Assembly: GCA_016800925.1 (NCBI GenBank)
Contig: JABCPU010000563.1
Coordinates: forward strand, 1-38,494
Source: Suillus spraguei
Taxonomy: Eukaryota > Basidiomycota > Agaricomycetes > Boletales > Suillaceae
Reading direction: 5' to 3'
DNA length: 38,494 bases
The stretch's first letter is position 1. Each line of letters opens with the position of its first letter. Shown here piece after piece: positions 7,851-19,043 of the stretch. A model generated the notes under the pieces. That model ran no database searches. It was not told the DNA's origin and saw only the letters and a list, made by a program, of their open reading frames with translations. The position numbers were made by a program, and so were the translations under genes.

Positions 7851-10800
7851 AATATGTGGACTCGAATTGGTTCAAAGGAAAGCGGAGCAAACACGTAGAA
7901 GAAATGGAACTTGCGCGCATGCGTGCTAAGCTTGGTACAGTTTTCCATTATTCCTGTCGACAACTAACAATTAGTTCATGTTAGTTCTTACGCGCCCTCA
8001 ACGAGACATTTTTGATCAAGTACAGCAGTTTGTATTGCAAAACCCCAGGAAACCCTCACAGCACCGTACTGCGGCCCTGACAATGCCTAATACGTTTCCC
8101 GCTCGGGAACGGAAGTTCATCAGCACCCTGGCGGAGGAGTTGCATCTGTCGGTTACATGGGATGAGTACGATGAAGAGGATCAAAATCTTGTCACATGGC
8201 GGCTCCCAGGATTTTTGGACGAACCCTTGGCAGAAACTGATCCAGAGCAGGCTAACGGAGACAGTAATAGTGAGAGCGAGTAGGAAGATGTGGAGGAAGA
8301 TGATGATGAAGGTAGGGCTGCAGTAGATCGAGTGTCAAAGAAATTCGACAAGGCCCCTGTGGTGGATGATGATGAAGAAGGTGGGGGTTTTGACGCACGA
8401 CATGAACAATCCATCAACGACAAAATGTCCGAATGGAAGAGAGGATATTTCAAGGTGCGTCCCCGCCTTGTATACCGTTCGTCAGACCAACCGGTTGCAT
8501 GACAGGAGAAACTTGGAATCTCCTATGATGACCCTAAAGAGATGGACGACTCGATATACCGCTACGCAGAGGGTCTACAATGGGTTATGCATCACTATTA
8601 CAGTGGGATCGCCTCCTGGGGCTGGTTTTACAATTACCATCACGCCCCGCGGATATCTGGTACTTTTTACATTCCCTGTCCTCGTTGTGCTATGTTCACA
8701 TTTTCTTCAAGATTTACGCGACCTTGGTGACAAGTCGTTCATGTTCGAGCTGTGTAAACCTTTCCGTCCTTTCGAACAACTGATGGGCGTCCTCCCGTCT
8801 GCAAGCATGGAACATATTCCGATAGCATATCAAGTATGTTCAGTGGCCTGTGTCATGCATTAGACTAATCAACCATAGGACCTAATGTACGATCCAAATT
8901 CACCGATATTGGACTTTTACCCTCTTGAATTTGAGCAAGACTTAAATGGAAAGAAGCAAGAATGGGAAGCAATCGTTAAGATTCCCTTTATTGATGAGCA
9001 GCGGCTGTTACGAGCAATGAAATGTGAGTAGCAAATTCCGCTTTTTGGTTGTAGTTCGTCATCGTCCCATGTGTGCAGCTCGAGAACATAGGTTGACCCC
9101 AGAGGAACGCCGCCGCAATGGGTTTGGAACCAGCACCAACTTTATCTTCAGTCCTGGAGAGTCCACAGTCTATCCTTCATCGTTACCGAATTTATTCCCT
9201 TCTATATATCGTTGCACATGTAAGATGGAATCCTTCGACCTTCCAACTCTTGATGGACTCCATCTCGTCCCTGGACTATGCGAAGGTGTATGCCTCGGTG
9301 CAAAAGCTTTCGCTGGATTCCCTTTGTGGGTACATTACCCCACACAGCACAACTAGGCTTTCACGGTGTCAATGTACACGGTTCGTTCCGAAAGCCGCAA
9401 CAAGTCAATGGCAGTTCACATACAAAATGCTCACGAAAACCGCAAGGTAGAGGATATCGCCCAGGAAATGGTTGGCAAACGCACTTTCATCGGTTGGCCT
9501 TTCTTGCAAGAAGGGCTGGTCACGGCCGTGTCCGATTCATTGTTCAAGTACGAGAAGTTGGTACTCGTGCCTGGTACTCTGGCGAAGGTTGTTTCCAATC
9601 CGCATTCCCACCAGAGCTTGAGCCATTGGAAGGGAAAAGCTGAACGGATTGAGACGCTATATTCGAAAAGATGTGGAGTGATTACTGGTGCACGTCCGTC
9701 GCTAAAAGGTGCGTGCTGGTACTTTATGGACGTCCGCTCTTTACACATTCGTGCAGGTTTGAAACGCTTAGAATCAGGCGCATTGGTTAAAGACTACGAA
9801 GGACCCGAAAAAGAACTCGAACAAGCCGTCCAGATGGTCATTTCAGAAGTTGCATCCGAAGATCCCAGGTTCATCGAGAAGGATGCTCCACCTCTGTCGG
9901 AGGAATTTCCTGACGGAACGAACATTTTCTTCCTTGGCGAACACGCGTATGGTGTGGCTGCCCAGGTGTCTTCAACTACTGACAGCGCTTTGTCTGTTGT
10001 TCTGGCAGTATGTCACAATGCCCTACCACAATTTATCTTTCTAAATGATCTCGTAGTTCTTCCTTTCAGATAAAACGGAGAATAACAAGTTCAAGATTAT
10101 TGTTGATAATCGTATTTCACTGCACTACTTGCCATCGCTCAAAGCAGCTTCCACAATCGGAATGTCACCCAGAGCGCTCTCCAAAATCACGTCAAGCTTC
10201 ATGGTTCCCTCCGATCATCAAAAGAACAATCTCGGACTGAGCATCAAGTTCGAGGCCAAGGGCTTGAAAGTTATTGACTACTCACGGAAGGCTGGTCGTT
10301 ATTGGGAGTTTAGCGAGAAGGCAGTTGACCTCATTCGTGAATATAAGGTTGGTCCTGTCTGGACCAAGGGGGCGACGGTAAGCTGTTGGATTTGCCCGAC
10401 AATTCCTTGATCTCATCTCTAGGATGATAGATATGGCTCGCGCTACGGACATCTTTGACTTTCACGCTGATGCTGGGGTCAAGGAAGTAAAGTCGTGGTT
10501 CAAATCGAAGGGGGTCCGAGATCTTGAGCCAGTTTCCCTATTCTCGGACAGCCTAGCGAAGGTATGGAATCGTCGTTTATCCCGAGTCACGTTTCATTCA
10601 AAACTGTCTTTAGAGCACTGTCAAAGAAATTGAACAGGTTGCCGATGACATCAATAAGAACAGGTTCAAAGCTGGAATCAAGAAAGCCATTGTGAAGAAT
10701 ATCCCTCGTCACGCAGTTCTAAAACCATCGCACGCTATCTATCGACTCCAGAACCAGCGCTTTGCCTTGGGAGACAGGGTAACTATGGTTCAAGATTCAG

Positions 10801-10918
10801 GTGGAGTTCCGTTGTCTGCAAAGGGTGTTGTCGTTGGGTTGAATACAAAGTCGATGGATGTCGTGTGGAATGTGCCATTTATGTCTGGTACAACGCTTGC
10901 GGACAAGTAGGTGGAACG
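7851..10918 (+). pseudogene. 5'-3' exoribonuclease 1 (XRN1) fragment, copy A
   Basis: XRN1 degrades decapped mRNA in the cytoplasm. In order the plus strand shows EYVDSNWFKGKRSKHVEEM, a Glu/Asp-rich linker, QGLQWVMHHYYSGIASWGWFYNYH with a valid intron (GTACTT...CTTCAAG), PFRPFEQLMGVLPSASMEHIP, LTPEERRRNG, the GFHGVNV block, IGWPFLQEGLV, and FALGDRV/VVWNVPFMSG of the D1-SH3-like region. Introns are retained. The N-terminal catalytic core with the metal-binding aspartates is absent: the fragment starts exactly at the left 54-bp repeat and ends at the right one. Lesions include an in-frame TAG at 8281-8283, frame breaks near 9330 and 9385, and an 18-nt deletion near 9690 relative to copy B. Confidence 0.88.
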
Positions 10919-10972
10919 CTATGGTGTACGGTCTTTCGTCCGCGCCTCTGTAGTCGTCCTAGTATGACATAG
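10919..10972 (-). repeat. 54-bp inverted repeat, right arm
   Basis: Begins CTATGGTGTACGG and ends GTATGACATAG, the reverse complement of 7797-7850 with one mismatch. It abuts the XRN1 fragment directly. No clear target-site duplication is seen outside the two arms. Confidence 0.92.
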
Positions 10973-11149
10973 CTTCTCATGAAACCACTAGGGAAGCCCT
11001 CAGGGTCAATTGTAAGACCTATTGTCATCTTGATAGACGCGGTGGACCGTGTTGCATGAGAAGGTAGAGAACTGACTGACAAGAAGTGATTACTGTACAT
11101 GTGACCAGACCAAAACGATAATCAAATAGTATTATTCACGAGCATCAGC

Positions 11150-12525
11150 ATCTAGTAAAGATGAGGCCCTGGAAGAATTTTCAGCCCAAAGTGTGATTGC
11201 ATCTGTAGACCAGATGCCTTCATGATCATCTAACTTAGTCTTGGGTCGTTTCGAGAGATGTAAGAGTGCTTGGCGAGTGAGAGAACCTCCGAGTCCATTT
11301 GTGCGGGGTGACAGTGTGCGTTTGGGATTCCCTAGTAAATGTGCATTGTTACAGAACTGGGTTGTTGGAAGAGTTCAGTGCGTACGTGTTTTGGATCTCG
11401 TGGTACGTGTGGGTATTGGACCTGAGTCGGCCTGTTCCCTCTTTCTCTTACCAACCCTTTCTGCCTTGTCCCTCTGCCTCCAAGCCTCAGCAGCACTCCT
11501 GGCGCCCTGAAAAAGATTCCAAGTATCACACAACAGCATAAGTCGCTGTTGAAATTCTCGAGACTCGTCCGTCGGTTGTGGGTAGCGTTCCAGAACAAGC
11601 CGACCAATTTGATCTCGGTCGCACTTTGGCCCTGCGTTTATGGCAACAAACGGAGGCGTGATATGAGATAGAAGGGGCGGAAGATCAGAGTAAGGATATG
11701 GATAAGTTATTGCTCATTGCTCTTGCTCTTGCCTCGTAAGCGTTGTTGCGGGGTAGTTGGCCACCATGGTATATTGCCTCAACCTTCGGAATTTCCACTG
11801 CATGAAAGTGAGTATTTCAGTGGTTGGCAATACTATGAGAAACCTACCTTTTGTTGAAAAGATAGAGGGGCCTCACCAGATGACATACTTTTCCTCCATG
11901 CAATAACTGTCTTGACATAATCATATACGTCTTGCAGCGCGTGAATATCCGGTAAAAGAAACCAGTAGTTGCTATCGAAAGATTTATGCCAATCACCAGT
12001 TACTGCGGATTAACATCAGCATTTGAAGCTCGCAGAAGATACAATGTGGCGTACAACAGAACAAATTTAATCTACTATCAACCTGAAATTTTGTATATTC
12101 TATGTGAAGGCAATATTCATAGAGGGTGAACTAAAAAAACATAAGCATTGCACATCCCATAACTTGCACACTGCTTACCTCATTGAATTGGCTCTTGCGT
12201 TGAACGATGTGAGCAATCTCCAGAAAATCATCTTTATGTTCCAGCCAGCGTAATGAGGCATTTCCGTCCCGATTGGCCGTAGACCTTGGCACAAATTTTT
12301 TTGAATACCTTACGGGTTCCAGAAGAAAGAGCAGATTGGGTTTGTGAGCGATTAGTAGGAGTTGAATAGTTAGTGGGAGTCTTTTTCTTTGTCGGGGTGA
12401 ATTCGTCGTAGCTACTTTCTAGGAGATCTGGACTTGGGGTTTTAATACGGTCGTGGTTGATGTTATAGTCAGAATCGATATCGCGGCCTGAAGATTCAGG
12501 GTTCCGAACAGACGGTTCTGAGCAG
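11150..12525 (-). pseudogene. Basidiomycete family of unknown function, copy 1
   Basis: Homologous along its length to 36641-38040 (plus). Shared landmarks in order: SVRNPESS, a SPDL.ESS.DE...TPTK segment, YSTPT.RS, an IAH..QR.S block just before a GTAAGCAG donor, WFLLPD[IV]H, GPKC.RDQI, LTLLCDTW-like (here LMLLCDTWNLF) and a basic tail. No domain is recognised. The low-complexity N-terminus and basic C-terminus suggest a nuclear or nucleic-acid-associated protein, but that is only an impression. The frame shifts after KVYGQ, near 12275. The expected start codon is not in frame: a TGA precedes the conserved SVRNPE frame. It ends about 70 bp upstream of the Tc1 element's left end in genomic order. 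Confidence 0.6.
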
Positions 12526-12560
12526 AGCGACTCATCTCATACATATACAAAGTATTTACT

Positions 12561-12593
12561 TGTTCAATTAGGAAATGTTGGACTTAGTGAAAT
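12561..12593 (+). repeat. Partial older transposon end
   Basis: TGTTCAATTAGGAAATGTTG and the following bases match the inner half of the terminal repeat of the adjacent Tc1 element (12636-12669) and are even closer to the variant at 28078-28150. The intact element's TA lies immediately right of it, which suggests insertion into or beside an older relative. Confidence 0.7.
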
Positions 12594-12595
12594 TA

Positions 12596-13607
12596 CAGCT
12601 CTTTGCATAAAGGATGGCAGTGGCGTCATTTTTTCGTTCAATTAGGAAATGTTAGACTTGGTGAAATTTCGCTCACTGTACACCATCTTCTCTTCAAATC
12701 ATTATTATGGTGTTTATAACTATCGCTGCATCTAAAAAATACAAGAGTCTACTAGATTATGACAGCCTGAAGTGACCTCGATTCCATTTCTAATGGCCCT
12801 GATGACAACAATACTCGAATCGAGGGACCTTCAGAGGATGACATGAATGAAGAACCCGACTCTAACGACGATGGCGAAGACGATAAGCCTGTGCAGTCCT
12901 CGAGCCTTCAACAACTGTTGCAGCAACAATACCATCTAGTGTGAGGGCTTCTGTAGATGTCCGGCGTCCACGCACAAACACCTACTTTTTCTGTGCGCGT
13001 GTGCCTGTTTTTGATCGACCATAGCGTCTACTGAGTGTGCGCTCGTCCTTTGATGTCTCGTCAATGAATCCTAACTCCTGTGGATCATACTGAGTCATAC
13101 GTGCGATAAACTCACAGAGTTTTGTTGCGTTCCTTGGCAATGCGCTTGAGTTTTTTGTAGCTCACATTAGCACGTTCGAGCTCGCGAAAGATTGTTGTGA
13201 AATGTACAGATATGAATTGATTTGTTGCAAGGAGGTGCGTGAGCTCGTCCAAAAAATAGTCAGGATTTTGCCTTATGAGACGAAGCAGACAATCAATATC
13301 TTCATGATCAAGAGCACGGAGACGACCACGTAATGTAGGTCGATGGTTCACGACGTCGCCGGTTTCGCGTCAGAGCTTCAAAATCCGAAACCAGGTGCGC
13401 TCGGAAAATCCACAGGCTTAGAAGGTCTCGCTCATGGAGTCGGATTGCTGCAAGTTTCACATCGCGACTGATCTTGCGGAATCCCATGTTGCAGAGATGA
13501 TAATGATGATAGTATAGTAAGGCTACATGTGCGAAATTTCACTAAGTCTAATGTTTCCTAATTGAACGAAAAAATGACGCCACTGCCATCCTTTATGCAA
13601 AGAGCTG
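12596..13607 (-). mobile_element. Tc1/mariner element, 1,012 bp, deleted
   Basis: The terminal inverted repeats are nearly identical over about 75 bp: left 12596-12672 starts CAGCTCTTTGCATAAAGG, right 13535-13607 ends CCTTTATGCAAAGAGCTG. Both ends are flanked by TA (12594-12595 and 13608-13609), the target duplication of this superfamily. The interior holds a transposase pseudogene on the minus strand that lacks the second half of the catalytic domain, so this copy is non-autonomous. Near-identity of the arms suggests fairly recent mobility by a helper. Confidence 0.92.
12905..13487 (-). pseudogene. Tc1/mariner transposase, truncated
   Basis: Starts MGFRKISRDVKLAAIRL, the first helix-turn-helix of the fungal Tc1-like family. 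It continues through GFSERTWFRILKL, HRPTLRGRLRALDHEDIDCLL, NPDYFLDELTHLLATN, VSYKKLKRIAKERN, then FIDETSKDERT, which carries the first catalytic Asp of the DDE triad, then FVRGRRTSTEAL and LDGIVAATVVEGS. After that homology stops: the MDNARIHH-type segment and the last acidic residue are gone. In-frame lesions include a TGA after LKL, a short deletion after DLLSL, a frame change after ERNKTL and a stop before VFVRGRR. Confidence 0.85.
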
Positions 13608-13645
13608 TAAACAATGAGGGCGGGTTGTCTGAAGAAATGTACACC

Positions 13646-15631
13646 TTAGTTGACTTCAGTCGCGGTGGTTATATTCTCACTATCGTTAAGTTTTTCGCCA
13701 CAGCCCGTGGTACTGTGTGGCGTAGAATGCTGCATAGGCCCGGGGTTGTCGTAGTACTTTGGTTGGGGTTTGTGGTCCGTACTGCGGTCGTAAAATATTG
13801 ATATCAAAATGGATTGAAGAGTAACAATCCCAAGGATGAACCAAAACGACGCAGCTCTTCCCGCGTACTCGTGCGAACCTCCATGAGTAGCCTCCACGGA
13901 GGTCTCTATTGAGGTTATAGCAGCAAGACCAATTGCGGATCCAAATTGAAGCGCGCCGTTATACATAGCACCAACTGTGCTGGACATGGATGAAGGCGCA
14001 GCTTGAAAAATACCGATACTATGAAGCAAGCAAACCGTGCTCGGAGGACTGCTATTATTTGAAACTTACTTCGTATGTGAGAAAGCAACCATGACTCCGG
14101 CGCTGCCAAGTACAAATGCTGGGAATACAAATGGCCAATAGTTTTCGGGCTTTCCCCCACCGAGCGCCAGCAGTAAGGTGGCGACCATGCACAATGATAG
14201 ACCAGTAAGGATAATCCACTTCGGACTGTAGATACGAGAGAGTGATCCAGTGCAGCTCGCAGCAAAGGCTACGATACCGAGTGGCAACCTAGAGAACAAA
14301 GAATCTTGATGGTTGGCGATATGAAGTGACAGCGAATACCTTACATGTGAACGGCTGTCGACATCACTGACCAATGAAACACGGTTTGCCACATGATACT
14401 AAAAATAAACATAACCCCACTCCACCAAAAGGATGGCAAAAGTGCAGTGGCGAACAGAACAGAGAAGTTGTTGTAGAACCATGTCCGTGGTGGTCTGGTA
14501 CAAGATCAGCCGGTGAATGATGCTAAGATTTCCGTTGACGTGCATGGCAGCTCGGTCCGCAGGCAAAAGTGTTTCCCAGTAGAAAAACCCAGCTATCATT
14601 ATAATTGAAATGATCAGGAGAATCAATACAACCGGGGATTTCCAACCATCAGTGGAACCGGATGTCACGGCGAAAATCAACAAGATGAAGGAAACTATCA
14701 AAGTTCGTAAGCGACACAAAGAAAAGTATGCTGAAAGATTTATACCAGTCAAGACGCCTATGCCGACCAAATCAAGGGACTTCCATTTTGCCCCTTTAGG
14801 CTTTCGACTGCCTGCAGTCTCTCCGATTTGTGACGGTATCATGAAAATACAAATCAGCCGCGCATGCCACAAATCAGAAGACCCAATGGTAAGACACCCG
14901 TTGAACGAACATTGCACCGACCACAAGACCGCCCACTATGTAAAGGAACTATGAGGGTTGTCTTACGATATGCAGGATGCTCACTGTTGGCCACCGCACC
15001 ACAGCCTGCAAAGAACCCTACTGCCTGAGCCTGTTCGAGTGGATCTGGAAATACCTTGACCAATAGTTTTAGAGCAGAGGGAATCGTCATCGCAGAAGCT
15101 AAGAAGTAACCTTCATCAGTCAGAACCAACACACCAGCAAGAATGATCACCTATTCCAGTGATTGCTCTCAGAACAAGGATAGGAACTGTGGTGTAAACG
15201 AATCCTGCGCACAACGAGAGGATACCAAGAGTGGACACTCCTCCAATGAATACAGTTTCTATGAACCATTAGATTAGCATGTACGTCAGGTATGCTAGGC
15301 AGCACAGTACTAACTTGGGTTGTATACGTCACTGAGACGGCCACTCTAAAACTATGCATTGAAGTGCAAATCAGGACTTTACGGGATGGACACGCACGAT
15401 AAGTAGGAATGATGAAAAAGTTAATCGGAACCCACTAAACACCCAAGTGGATTGAATTTCAGTCATACCCATGGATGCCTCAAGTGCAGGAATCGCAGAT
15501 AAGAGAGCCGACATACTCAAGGTATCTATAAATTGAGTAAGACAGAACATGACTAACAAAATGAGTTTGCGGGCAAGAGAAAGCCTTTGGGGTTCATGAA
15601 TATTCGTGGAGAGGGGCAGAAGTGGTGACAT
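13646..15631 (-). pseudogene. MFS transporter (DHA2-like), broken
   Basis: Multi-exon minus gene. Exon 1 starts MSPLLPLSTN and carries TM1-TM2 (LILLVMFCLTQFIDTLSMSALLSAIPAL). Later exons give SGRLSDVYNP (cytoplasmic loop 2-3 motif), TVFIGGVSTLGILSLCAGF, FAGCGAVAN, VLILLIISIIMIAGFFYWE, YNNFSVLFATALLP, PKWIILTGLSLCMVATLL and a last TM pair before a hydrophilic tail ending ATEVN. Several 45-60 nt GT-AG introns splice in frame. A TGA at 14876-14874 replaces the Trp of the HWVFW motif and a frameshift follows within about 20 nt. A second frame problem lies near 14480. The family suggests proton-coupled drug or small-molecule export, but the gene is probably dead. Confidence 0.78.
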
Positions 15632-16576
15632 TGTCCTGAAAAAATGCAGACAACATTGAAACGTTGCAGACTATGTCGCAGTATTATAGTGAGATAGGTC
15701 AGGGACGTACTAGCTCGCGAATGGCAATCGAGCCAGACCCTGAGACATGCTGCGAAGCTCTCAACCATCGGAGGCGAATGGCTGGATGCTTATTTACTAA
15801 TCGAGCCAGAATCCTGCGGGCTGAGGGCTTGAAGTACGGCGCGAAGCTCAGAACGTGGGCCTCGCGATTGTCAAAAGAAGCAGAATTCTTCTGGAAAGAT
15901 TCCAGAGTCTGAACTCTGCTTACGGGAGCCTTCCAGAGGCCTATATATAAATATATGATTCAATGAAATCATCGAACGCTTGTATGATGGCCTGGTACCG
16001 TGACGAGCTGCAAAAGGTTTGTGTAATACGAAAGTTTGAAAACGATTTATAAGAGGCATACCAGAGTTCAACTTGATCATTCGATGGGTCTTTGCAGCGA
16101 GTCCGAGGCAGGATGTACCATTACGCCGGAGCGAGTATTGTAAGTCTGTAACTAGCACTAGTAACTGCGCTTCCGAGGCACGATGCATGAATTATGACGT
16201 ACGTCTTTGAGGGTGATGTGGTATAAGCCAGGCTGGTCCCGAGCTTATGGAAGACTCATGATGGGGGTAACCGCCTATTGCCACAGTGCCGTATGTAATG
16301 CTGCGCCAACCATCCACGATGCAGCATTTTATGTAATTATCGCATCTCGACCTATTGGCAACTTGAAGAATCCCTCCAAAAAGACAAATCGTGTCATTCA
16401 CCAAATGCATCATGCATCGTAGCGCCACACTTCGTAAGCTTCCGATGGAAAACACATTTAATTGGCCGACTATGCTACAGAATATAAGCTGACCAGAAAT
16501 GCACAAGTACTACAGACATAACGGGACTGCGAAGCTCGAGGGGTTGATTACAAGAATATTGTTTATGACGAATCCT
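15632..16576. other. No recognised gene
   Basis: Small ORFs exist on both strands (for example 15664-15912 plus, 16506-16192 minus) without recognised motifs or convincing splice structure. The MFS gene's 5' flank and the 3' flank of the 16577-18779 gene meet here. Confidence 0.4.
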
Positions 16577-18779
16577 TCACGACCGCGACTGCGATCGCTT
16601 CCATAACGATTCCGTTGGTTCAGATGTGCAAAAAGCACGCGTGATCTTCACCCACTCCTCATGTCTCTTTCTGTAAGAAGCAAGATGGCTGAGTTGCACA
16701 GGCGTGGGATGGTGGGCGTGGAGAATAAACATGTAGTCTGACATGTCGCTCTGTTGGACCACCGAAAAGGCATTTTCTCCGCTTCTGATAAATGCGGAGA
16801 TATCGACACAATTGTCTGGAGTAACCTGTCAAACGGTCATTCCGGCTTCAGTGTAGTTTGCAAGTACACTATGCGATGACACTCACAAAATAGGTGGAGC
16901 TAGTGGAATAATGAAATCCCTCCCATCCCGCTTTGTCTGCAATGAAAGGTCTCCAGATATGGGCCACGAACATTGCGAATGCATCGTAAGTTGCTCAAAC
17001 GGAATCGCTTGATCATCTTCTGGTGGATTGGTCAAAAGACTGGGGAGATGATAGCAAGCGAATGATACACAAACACTTTGTTCCAAATCTCTGTAAACCG
17101 CTGAATAAGTAGATAAAGGCGAGAAAATGACACATACGTTGGTGATGATTTACGCTTAGCCCACCAAACAATTTGGAGATAGAGTGTATGATCGAGATTG
17201 TAAGTATGGTTGATTGTCCCGCGAGGTGACTCGAGTCCTTGCCGAAACATCATCACGGCCATCTCCCCTCCAAATCTCGCACAGGCGGCTTGCGAAGGGG
17301 TATTATCTACTGGAGACAACAATATTTCGTCTCCGTGATTTCCTGCACCTGCATCTGAGGATATTGCAGGTGGCTGACTTGGGGCTAGGGAATCCGTATT
17401 TGGTTCTGGCGGCGTCGTGAGCTTGGGGACAACATCTCCTGGTGTATCCAAGAGAAGTGTTTCTGAACCTTGAGGCACATGTTGCCTTTGAGAGTCGTTC
17501 ATAACAACATCAACCATAGTGGGTACGATTTCCTCTTGGTTGAGTTCTTTAGCATCTGTAGGCACCGAAATCTCAGTAAAAGACGAGGTACTCGGCAGAT
17601 CAACGGCATTCGCAGGAGCTGCAGGCTCGTTTACTGTAGTCGGTTCAGTAGATGCCGGTCGTAGAGGTATCCTTCCTGGCATGCGAGATGGCCGTATTTT
17701 CTCCGCAGGCGGTCCCGTCACATCATTTGAAACATTAGGCGCACTGGGTGGCCCGGGAGCAGCAGGACTTAAAGGCTTTGAGTCAGGAGAAGCTGCAGGC
17801 TGATGATGCGCCTTAAACCATTCGAGGTCACGGTGTTTGAGGTGCTCAGATAGTGAAGATGTCAGAGATTGGCGCTTTGGCTGCAGTTTTGGAAGGGGTT
17901 TCTGGATAGAGGCACTGGTCGGGGTGTCCATGCGAATATCTGAGCAGGGTATAGATGTGGTCGAAATGTGCATTGTAATCTATGAATTTATATGTCAAAC
18001 CATGAATAAACAGCGCGTGCACACCTTACAGGTGATTGAAGTGAAGGCTCCGCTTGCGTAGTATTAAGAATAGTACTAGGAAACATTAGGTTTGCGCTTG
18101 GAGTCGCATCCCGGGCAATTGTGATTACTGAGGTAGTGTCCCTAAACAAGATCATGACATTGATGTTCAGGTTTAATAAATGCCTGCGTACTTGTATTCT
18201 TGAGCCGTGGCTTCGCCTTCAGCTCGGACAGGATATGTGATTCTAGCCGAAACCCGAGAGGAACTTTGGATCAAGTCGTGGAGTCGGACTACGTGACAAA
18301 ATTGACAAACAGCCGAATACTTGGTGAGAATCAACACGTATATTGCAGGTCCTCCTCAGTGAAAAGCGGCAAGAAAGGAATCAAGGCGCGAATTAAGGCC
18401 TGATATATGTCCATCGCGGCCACTGCTGACGATTCTATATGGAGAAACCTTGTCGTAAAGGTCTGGTGGGCAATCTGTCCAGTACAAGATGAACAAATAG
18501 AGCAGAAAGCGATACATCTACACACCTCGAAGAGCAAAACGATCTGGTGTTAGGGGTCAAAAGTAGTTATTGAGTCTTGCTTCTGTCAAGCCGATCGAGA
18601 ATTCTAACACTTACATTACGTAGAGCGTCAGGATAGTACGCTTTCTCAGAACCCAACCAGTTCTTCAGCTTATTGGCAGTGTTTATATACTCGTTGACGT
18701 CTTTTGATGCGAGCCTGGTTGCAAAGACCGGAAAAATCTTCGCGTTGTCGGCGACGGCAGTCTGTGGACGAGAACTCAT
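16577..18779 (-). CDS. Multi-exon gene of unknown function, PINIT-like C-terminus
   Basis: Start MSSRPQTAVADNAKIFPVFA at 18779 (earlier in-frame residues back to about 18835 follow an acceptor, so an upstream exon is possible). Exons join in frame: ...AYYPDALRN, a possible 18-nt microexon (IVLLFE, about 18555-18538), HQTFTTRFLH...MDIYQALIRALIPFLPLF, RLHDLIQSSSRVSARITYPVR, then a long Pro/Ser/Thr-rich disordered stretch (17970-17180), LDHTLYLQIVWW, and a C-terminal globular part with WPISGDLSLQ, VDISAFIRSGENAFSVVQQ and SDYMFILHAHHPTP. The last block resembles the NVDIT..I..G.N.I.. pattern of PINIT regions in SUMO ligases. That is inference, and no RING follows. One splice site near 16887 is a base off consensus frame, so the C-terminus may be damaged. 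Confidence 0.62.
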
Positions 18780-18839
18780 GAAGTCCTTGGATGCTGATGA
18801 AGCCGCAGAAAGCTGTTGGACTACACGGAATTGACTATC

Positions 18840-19043
18840 TGTAAAATATTTAAAGGCTTAGACGCCCCATCAACCTTGCGGTCGTTATAGTTGTCATATC
18901 AAGTTGTGGCTCGCAGGTACAACTTGTACAGCTGCAACAAAGGCAAACAGTCTCATTCTCGGCATACTTTCTACTTTATGTAATTACGTATACTGAACAT
19001 ATTCTATGTATTGTTTTCCTTGTTCACGCTGCGTCGTCAACAA
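18840..19043. other. Short intergenic gap
   Basis: AT-rich sequence between the 3' end of the GMP synthase locus and the 5' end of the minus gene 16577-18779. Both are transcribed leftwards, so any promoter for the latter would lie here, but no specific element is recognised. Confidence 0.35.

Noticed and set aside
9024..9450. Two 110-aa plus ORFs (and identical ones at 26727-27153) as separate genes
   Set aside because: They are mixed real-frame and shadow readings of the XRN1 fragment. Their identity between copies reflects the identical DNA tract.
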